64,000 nt of DNA from Plotosus lineatus (taxonomy: Eukaryota > Chordata > Actinopteri > Siluriformes > Plotosidae): NCBI GenBank assembly GCA_024760905.1, contig CM045735.1, positions 26,295,749-26,359,748 of the forward strand, in the 5' to 3' direction. This document shows positions 57,775 to 64,000 of the stretch, piece after piece; the first letter of the stretch is position 1; each line of letters starts with the position of its first letter. The notes under the pieces are model-generated. The model was not told the origin of the DNA and made no database searches. It saw only the letters and a program-made list of their open reading frames with translations. The position numbers and the translations under genes are program-made.

Positions 57775-58560
57775 TTGGTCAAAAAGATTAAGTCCAGATT
57801 AATGGTACAATGAGCACGTTTCACAGTTCACAGCTTTTCGAAGCAGGGTTTAAAGCACGATACTGAACTCTCAGCTCCTGCTCAATGTTGAACTGGGACC
57901 TGGACTTATTTTCACAGCAGTGACATCATTCAGCATGACAGAGACCATGTCTGCTGCAGGTAGGATCAGTTCCTCTGCTCTGCTGTGGGGTTTTCTGCAC
58001 TGAGCAGTTTGGTACTCTACCTTATCTGATGCAAACAGAACTCGCTGGTTTGCTGGAGTAGCATTCACAAAGCGGAATGGTTGTTGGCAATATTTGCATG
58101 TTTACGCTGAAAAAACTCACGGGGCTCATCACATGATCGGGGTGTGATGTCTTTAAATGGCGCCTGAATTTATTTGGGTTCATGCTGTCCGTTGCCAATG
58201 TTTTTAGACGCAGTAAACACAGCGGTCTTTCCTAGTTTCTCACTGCAGCACAGTGAAGCCGAGTGTTACATTCACTTCATCATACTTCCTCGACTTAACT
58301 TCCGGGAGACTTTCGTTTCTCTCACCATCTCGGGCTCTCTCCACCTCTCTTTCCATCCCTGTTAAAAATTTCCATAGTGGGTTTATTAACTTCACTTCTT
58401 ATTTTACCTCTGGGCACACTCTGACAGTGAGGAAGCCACTGCCACCAGTAGTGGATGTACAATTACACTTTATTCTAATATGGCAAAAAAAAGCATGTTC
58501 CCTGGGGTCACACGCACCCTCCCCCTGGCATGGCACCACCCCACTAGTTGAGAATTACTG
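57062..58560. mobile_element. hAT-type element with 8-bp target duplication
   Basis: The ends cagtgcttctcaattatt and (reverse complement) cagtaattctcaactagt are flanked by a perfect 8-bp duplication, ccctaggg, at 57054-57061 and 58561-58568. The NNNTANNN form fits the Buster group of hATs. The interior has an (ATT)n run (57722-57773) and no complete transposase. Bases 57090-57325 are a truncated main SINE in reverse (RTE-tailed). Confidence 0.75.
57090..57325 (-). mobile_element. Main SINE, RTE-tailed, truncated
   Basis: On the minus strand the shared body (tgggttatcaaaggcggg) runs into the RTE-type tail (on +: gtcgccacagcgaatcatct, acgttggatgcccttcctgt). The tRNA head is missing. Confidence 0.8.
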
Positions 58561-58992
58561 CCCTAGGGATTCACAATTACACAAAGCGTTCTCAGAGCGC
58601 AGAGGAATGCACTTGGGAGAATACGAGGCTAATCGGCCCGTAAAAACCATTTCCCTAGTAGCGCTCGTAAATCAAAAATTTGCTCGTTGGTTATGGCAGA
58701 TTTTGGGTGGGATCGAAGCTCGTATCACAGAAAATTCGTTATTAAAGACAGGTGTAAGTCAAGGTACCACTGTATAAACTTTTCAACAAAGCTAAAACCT
58801 GTAAACTTTGCAACATACCAGGTACTGCATACAAAGGACTGTGACAGGATGTGGTTCAGAAACCATAGTATGGACTTAAAGATGCCAGTTTAGAAAAGTA
58901 TGTAGTGTAAATAATTTCCAATCAGGACTTCTTTGTGTTTATCTGTGTGTATGTACTGTGAGTGTGCTAAGAAGTGTTTGATATATCTGCAG

Positions 58993-59049
58993 GTAACAGG
59001 ATCCAGAGGAGAGAAGGGACAGAAAGGAGAGCCAGCTATTATTGAGCCA
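58993..59049 (+). CDS. col5a1: Collagen exon at the start of the triple-helical region
   Basis: This 57-nt, 19-codon exon is phase 0, with acceptor tatctgcag and donor gtaagt. It reads VTGSRGEKGQKGEPAIIEP. It contains the first Gly-X-Y triplets and the strongly conserved GEKGQKGEPAIIEP of COL5A1 (COL11A1 has PAVVEP here). It marks the junction of the variable region and the collagenous domain. The next triple-helix exons lie beyond the window. Confidence 0.93.
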
Positions 59050-59114
59050 GTAAGTATGTGCGGAGGTCCTGATGTACTACTGCATGCATATGGTTAAATT
59101 CACTAAGTAATGTA

Positions 59115-59640
59115 CAGGGATCCTTCACTTTCCACGGTTAGTTGATATCCCCCCCGCGACCACCAAATTCCGCGAAGTAGGTTCAACCCCCACACCCGAC
59201 TGACGTATAGGTAAATGTACATCTGTATATAAAATCAATCAATACATATTCAATGCTACAAATGCTTATAATAACAATTAAACATTCACAAATAATGCAT
59301 AAGATGTAAATAAAATATAAATACACACACACAAATACAGATGCGCATGCGTGTATGCACACAGATACAGTGCAGACACTCAGATGCGCACCTCACAAAA
59401 ATGTAAGTAGTTTTGATGGGAGGTTTTCGGTTATTTTTTGGTTTGTTTCTTTAAGTTTTTTTTTTGTTTGTTTGGGGTTTTTTTGCATAATTGGCCTTGT
59501 TTTTGCGGCATTTTCCTTAACTTTTCCCCCTAGTTTTCCTTAATTTTCTTATTTTTTTTAATTTGATAAATATTTAAAAAAAAAAAACGTGATGCACTGA
59601 AGCTGCATGAATTAAAGCGCGAAGTAGCGAGGGATCCCTG
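59115..59640 (-). mobile_element. Pogo/Tigger-type element (526 bp)
   Basis: The ends cagggatccttcactttcca and agcgagggatccctg are flanked by TA (59113-59114, 59641-59642). It is inverted relative to 7197-7667 and 51096-51406 (the ctacttcacgcttc-type end is on the right). It lies 66 bases after an exon. Confidence 0.8.
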
Positions 59641-60047
59641 TACATCTAATCATATATTACGTGCAATATTGCTTTTCCCATTCTCTGTAAAATACTTTTG
59701 AAATTGAATGTGGCCTGGTAGGTTTAAGAATATATATATCAGTTATTCTTTTAATTTAATATTTTTCTCTGGATAGCAAGATTGACCAAAGTAGGTTACT
59801 ACTAATGATTGAGAAAATATATTGAAATGCACAAATTTGATCATTTTCTTTAGGCCCTGTCGTATTCCACTCCACATATGTCAACTTTGAGCTCATTTTC
59901 TGACAGAAATAAATGTTGACAATGTTTTTAAAACTTGCTTTCATATCATTATTTTAGCTCTCAACTGTTCGACGAAGAATCTTTCAATAAACCAGTAGCG
60001 TTATATATATCAGAAAATAATTGCCCCAAACACTTCTAATGCAAGAG

Positions 60048-60356
60048 CAGTGGTGGTATAGGGCGCTGGATCACTAATCCTAAGGTTGGGAGTTTGTGTC
60101 CCATGCTCCACAAGGTTGTCACTGTCCCCACAGTGCAGCTAACTGGGTTATCAAAGGCCGGCCATGTCTCTCACTGTCTATGGTGTGAGGCATGTAAAAG
60201 AACCATTGCTAACTTTCGCTAAGCGTAGGCTGCAAAGCCGTCAGTGTGTTTCTGCACTGCGATGGCCTGGCGAGCTGTCCAGGGTGTACTGTGCCCTCAC
60301 CCGGAGTCAGCTGGGATGGGCGCCAGCCTCCCCATGACCCTAATTAGGTGATTAAA
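60048..60356 (+). mobile_element. tRNA-headed SINE, L2-tailed form, + strand
   Basis: The head (slightly deleted: ggtggtatagggcgctggat), the full body, and then the tail ctgcgatggcctggcgagct to ccccatgaccctaattaggt. The switch from body to tail occurs right after cgtcagtgtgtttct, the point where RTE-tailed copies continue gtcccttgctaaaa. Confidence 0.85.
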
Positions 60357-60795
60357 AAATGAACTGAACTAAACCTCTAATTCTATTGCATCATGAGGTC
60401 TTTTTACTATACAAATGTTCGTGTTAGCCTGGCTAACTGTACTGTGTGGATATTATTAGCTCTGTAAGTTAACCATCGATGAACTGAATGTACAGAAGTT
60501 TTTGTTATTTAGGTCAACATGGGTTAATTGGATTGATGTTTAAAAAAAAAAAAAAAAAAGTTTTTTTTTTGTTTGTTTTTTTTTAAGATATTCAGGTGAT
60601 GCTCATTTTCATTTGAGTTTGATTCACATAATCACAGAGCGTATGATTAGTTCAGTCCCGCTGGTTAGCTACGAAATAAGAGTTCAGACTACAGATTACG
60701 ATTAATTACATGCATTCGAAAGCTCTCTCTCGTGTTTATTTTGCTGTCCCCAGTGACACCCCCAGATGATTGTTGAATCTTAATAGCTGTCTCTT

Positions 60796-63700
60796 CTTCT
60801 TTTCCTTTCGGCTGTTCCCTTCAGGGGTCGCCACAGCGAATCATCTGCCTCCATCTCACCCTGTCCTCTGCATCTTCTTCTCTTACACTAACTGCCTTCA
60901 TGTCCTCCTTCACCACGTCCATGAATTGGCTGCCTGGTAGTTCCAACCTCAGCATGCTACTCCCAATATACTCACTGTCCCTCCTCTGTACATGTCCAAA
61001 CCATCTCAATCTAGCCTCTCTGACTTTGTCTCCAAAACGTCTTAAATGTGCTGTCCCTCTGATGTGCTCATTCCTGATCCTATCCATCCTTGTTACTCCC
61101 AGAGAGAACCTCAACATTTTCATCTCTGCTACCTCCAGCTCTGCCTCCTGTCTTTTCCCCAGGGCCACTGTTTCTAAACCATACAACATCGCTGTCCTCA
61201 ACACCGTCTTGTACACATTTCCTTTCATTCTTGCTGATACCTTCCTATCACACATCACACCAGACACTTTTCTCCAACCATTCCAACCAGCCTGCACACA
61301 CTTCTTCACCTCTTTTCCACACTCTCCATTGCTCTGGATTGTTGAGCCGAAATACTTAAAATTCTCCACCTTCCTTATCTCTGCTCCCTGTAACCTCACC
61401 GTTCCTGTTGGGTCCTTGTCATTCATACACATGTATTCTGTCTTACTGAGGCTAACCTTCATTCCCCTCCTTTTCAGGGCATACCTCCATCTCTCTAGAT
61501 TTAACTGTACTTGTTCTCTGCTCTCACTACAGATCACAATGTCATGTGCAAACATCATAGTCCATGGGGAATCTTGTCTTACCTCGTCTGTCAGCCTGTC
61601 CATCACCATAGCAAACAAGAAGGGGCTCAGAGCTGACCCTTGATGCAGTCCCACCTCCACCTTGAACTCTTGTGTCACACCGACAGCACACCTCACCACT
61701 GTCTTACATCTCTCATACATGTCCTGCACCACTCTAACATACTTCTCTGCCACTTCAGACTTCCTCATGCAATACCACAGTTCCTCTCTCGGCACCCTGT
61801 CATATGCTTTCTCCAGATCCACAAAGGCACAATGCAGCTCCTTCTGACCTTCTCTGTACTTCTCTATTAACATCCTCAAAGCAAACACTGCATCTGTGGT
61901 GCTCTTTCTTGGCATGAAGCCAAGCTGTTGTTCACAAATGCTGACCTCTGCCTTTAGTCTGGCTTCCACTATTCTTTCCCATAACTTCATTGTATGGCTC
62001 ATCAACTTTATTCCTCTGTAGTTTCCACAACTCTGCATGTCTCCCTTGTTCTTAAAACTGGGCACCATCACACTTCTCTTCCACTCCTCTGGCATCCTCT
62101 CACTCTCAAAGACCTTGTTGAATGTTCTTGTCAGGAAATCTACTGCTACATCTCCTAGACACTTCCATACCTCCACCGGTATGTCATCAGGAACAACTGC
62201 CTTTCCACTCTTCATCCTCTTCAATGCCCTCCTCACTTCACCCTTACTAATCTTTGCTACTTCCTGGTCCTCAACAGTCACCTCTTCTATCTTTTTTTTC
62301 TCTCTCATTTTCCTCATTCATCAGCTCTTCAAAGTACTTTTTCCATCTTCCCAGCACACTTCTGTCATCAGTCAATACATTTCCCTCTCTGTCCTTAATC
62401 ACTCTGACTTGCTGCACGTCCTTCCCATCTCTATTTCTCTGCTGTGCCAACCTGTATAAATCATTTTCTCCCTCTTTACTTTCCAACTGAGCATACAAGT
62501 CATCATATGCCCTATTTGGCCTTTGACAGCGCTACCTTCGCCTTATGCTGTGTCTCCCTGTACTCCTGTTTACTCTCTTCAGTCCTCTCTATGTCCCACT
62601 TCTTCTTAGCTGACTTCTTCCTTTGTCCACACTCCTGCACTTCTTGATTCCACCACCATGTCTCCTTATCTACTCTCCTTCCAGATAGCACACCAAATAT
62701 TCTCCTACCTGTCTCCCTGATCAAATTAGCTGAAGTTGTCCAGTCATCTGGAAGCACTTCCTGACCACCCAAAGCCATTTTCAACTCCTCCTTGAAGACA
62801 ACACGACACTCTTCCGTTTTCAGTTTCCACCCCTTTGTCTTCTGCACTACACCATCCTATGCTGTTTGGCAACACTCTCACCCGTTACTACTTTGCAGTC
62901 ACTCACTTCCTTCAAATTACATCGCCTACACACGATGTAGTCTACCTGTGTACTTTTACCTCCGCTTTTATAAGTTACCCTGTGCTCCTGTCTCTTCTGG
63001 AAGAAAGGATTTACCACATCCATTTCCATCCTTTTTGTAAAATCTACCAACATCTGTCCTTCTGTTTCCTGTACTGGTACCAAACCTGCCCATCACTTCC
63101 TCGTCCGCTCTGTTTTCTGCACCAACATATCCATTGAAGTCTGCCCCAATGACCACTCTTTCACCTCTGGGGGTACTCTGCATCACTTCATCTACCTCAC
63201 TCCAGAATCTCTCTTTCTCTTCTAGCTCACATCCTGCCTGTGGGGCATAAGCACTAACAACATTGAACATCACGCCTTCAATTTCTAACTTGAGACTAAT
63301 CACTCTGTCTGACACTCTTTTCACTTCTAGACCATTCCTGACCATCCCCTCCTTCAAGATGGCTCCTACTCCATTTCACTTCCCATCCACACCATGAAAA
63401 AACAGCTTAAACCCTGCTCCTAAGCTTCTATCCTTGCTACATGTCTCCTGAACACACAGTATGTCCACCTTCCTCCTTTGCATCATGTCAGCCAGCTCTC
63501 TACCTTTTCCTGTCATAGTTCCAACATTCAAAGTCCCTACTTTCAGTCCTAGACTCATACCTTTCCTCTTCTCTCTCTCTGCCTACAGACACGCCTCCCG
63601 CCTCTCCTTCTTCGATGTCTTCGACCAACAGTAGTCCAATTTCCACCAGCACCCTGTTGGTTAATAGCACTGATGGCGGTCGTTGTTAACCCAGGCCTTG

Positions 63701-63857
63701 ACCGATCCGATATGAAATTTTTTGTTGTGACTCGCATATTTTATTTGGCATTTGTTTTACGCCGGATGCCCTTCCTGACGCAACCCTCTGCATTTATCCA
63801 GGCTTGGGACCGGCGTGAGGGAGAGACACTGGCTTGTGCCCCTCCCTCGCGGCTGCA
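60796..63857 (-). pseudogene. RTE-clade LINE, near full length, inactive (copy 2)
   Basis: It has the same family and structure as copy 1. The RT is one long open frame (62317-60821, 498 codons) with SGKAVVPDDIPVEVWKCLGD, QLGFMPRKSTTDAVFALRML, CAFVDLEKAYDRVPREELWY and GLHQGSALSPFLFAM. At the catalytic motif it reads FAHDIVIC (61546 region), so the first catalytic aspartate is replaced by histidine. The C-terminus has a short in-frame loss before FMDVVKEDM. The endonuclease (63558-62847) keeps GADFNG but is broken by several frame changes. Flanked by a perfect 23-bp target duplication at 60773-60795 and 63858-63880. Confidence 0.88.
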
Positions 63858-64000
63858 TTGAATCTTAATAGCTGTCTCTTTTCAGAAAATTTACGAGCCC
63901 AGCATATGGCAATTCAGTGTAAAATTCTATATGAAGATCCAGTCCATTGTTGGGCAAACACATGGAGCCATTCAGCTTCACAACTATGTGCAATTTAAAA

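Larger units (their letters stand above)
56461..58772. mobile_element. Pogo/Tigger-type element with a nested hAT (2312 bp)
   Basis: The ends cagtggtaccttaacttaca and (reverse complement) cagtggtaccttgacttaca are flanked by TA (56459-56460, 58773-58774). Bases 57062-58560 are a separate hAT insertion. Bases 56930-57050 resemble an inverted piece of the hAT end (pairs with 58452-58520). No intact transposase was seen. Confidence 0.75.
53559..58992 (+). other. Intron before the triple-helix junction exon
   Basis: It is almost filled by mobile elements (53605-55254, 56461-58772) and two L2-type tails. Bases 55706-56460 and 58773-58992 are AT-rich with nothing recognised. Confidence 0.75.
59050..64000 (+). 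other. Start of the next intron
   Basis: It contains a pogo-type element, an L2-tailed SINE and the second RTE LINE. Bases 59643-60047, 60366-60772 and 63881-64000 show no recognised feature and no further collagen exon. Confidence 0.75.

Noticed and set aside
60900..61643. A 247-codon + strand ORF
   Set aside because: It is the shadow of the copy 2 RT frame on the minus strand; no motif of its own.
63881..64000. A collagen exon after ttttcag at 63884
   Set aside because: The following frame does not give Gly-X-Y triplets and ctctt lies at the edge of the LINE target duplication.

Overview
The window is vertebrate nuclear DNA, almost certainly from a ray-finned (teleost) fish. The signs are Tc1 elements of fish type, L2/Maui-type and RTE-type LINE remains, tRNA-derived SINEs, many pogo/Tigger-type DNA elements with TA target duplications, and abundant (CA)n and (TA)n microsatellites. 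The order or species cannot be fixed from the sequence alone. No tRNA, rRNA, CRISPR or bacterial-type gene is present.

One host gene spans the window on the + strand: the 5' part of a fibrillar procollagen of the V/XI clade, best matched to col5a1. Eight well-supported exons and one doubtful 30-nt exon can be placed: 14468-14635, 19487-19700, 21764-21926, 34460-34585, 51657-51761, 52274-52747, (52821-52850), 53109-53558 and 58993-59049. All splice phases agree and join into 595 open codons. The first four exons encode the TSPN (laminin-G-like) domain with four visible cysteines. The next exons encode an acidic, tyrosine-, serine- and glycine-rich variable region of about 353 residues, which includes a run of eight VGGGSVS-like heptads. 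The last exon starts the collagenous part (GEKGQKGEP). The signal-peptide exon lies upstream and the triple helix downstream of the window.

Everything else is intron, and the introns are a dense palimpsest of mobile elements. (i) 1-14.4 kb: SINEs, an internally deleted Tigger, a Tc1, LINE remnants and a 186-bp exact tandem duplication. (ii) 14.6-34.4 kb: pogo-type elements, a palindromic MITE, two fragments of one APE-type LINE, and exon 4 sitting between (TG)27 and (AC)25. (iii) 34.6-51.6 kb: a SINE interrupted by a 3.2-kb RTE LINE with both sets of target duplications visible, a second Tc1, and a foldback carrying a ZSWIM3-like ORF. (iv) 53.6-64 kb: a 1.65-kb pogo-type element, a hAT nested in another pogo-type element, and a second RTE LINE with a 23-bp target duplication.

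The most interesting observations are these. A tRNA-headed SINE family exists here with two interchangeable 3' tails, one shared with the resident RTE LINE and one of L2 type. The RTE-tailed form appears to contain both ends of the RTE LINE. Complementary microsatellites flank exon 4 and could pair around it. The collagen variable region has a Gly-Ser-Val heptad expansion. A paralogous LINE copy gives an empty site for one pogo-type insertion.
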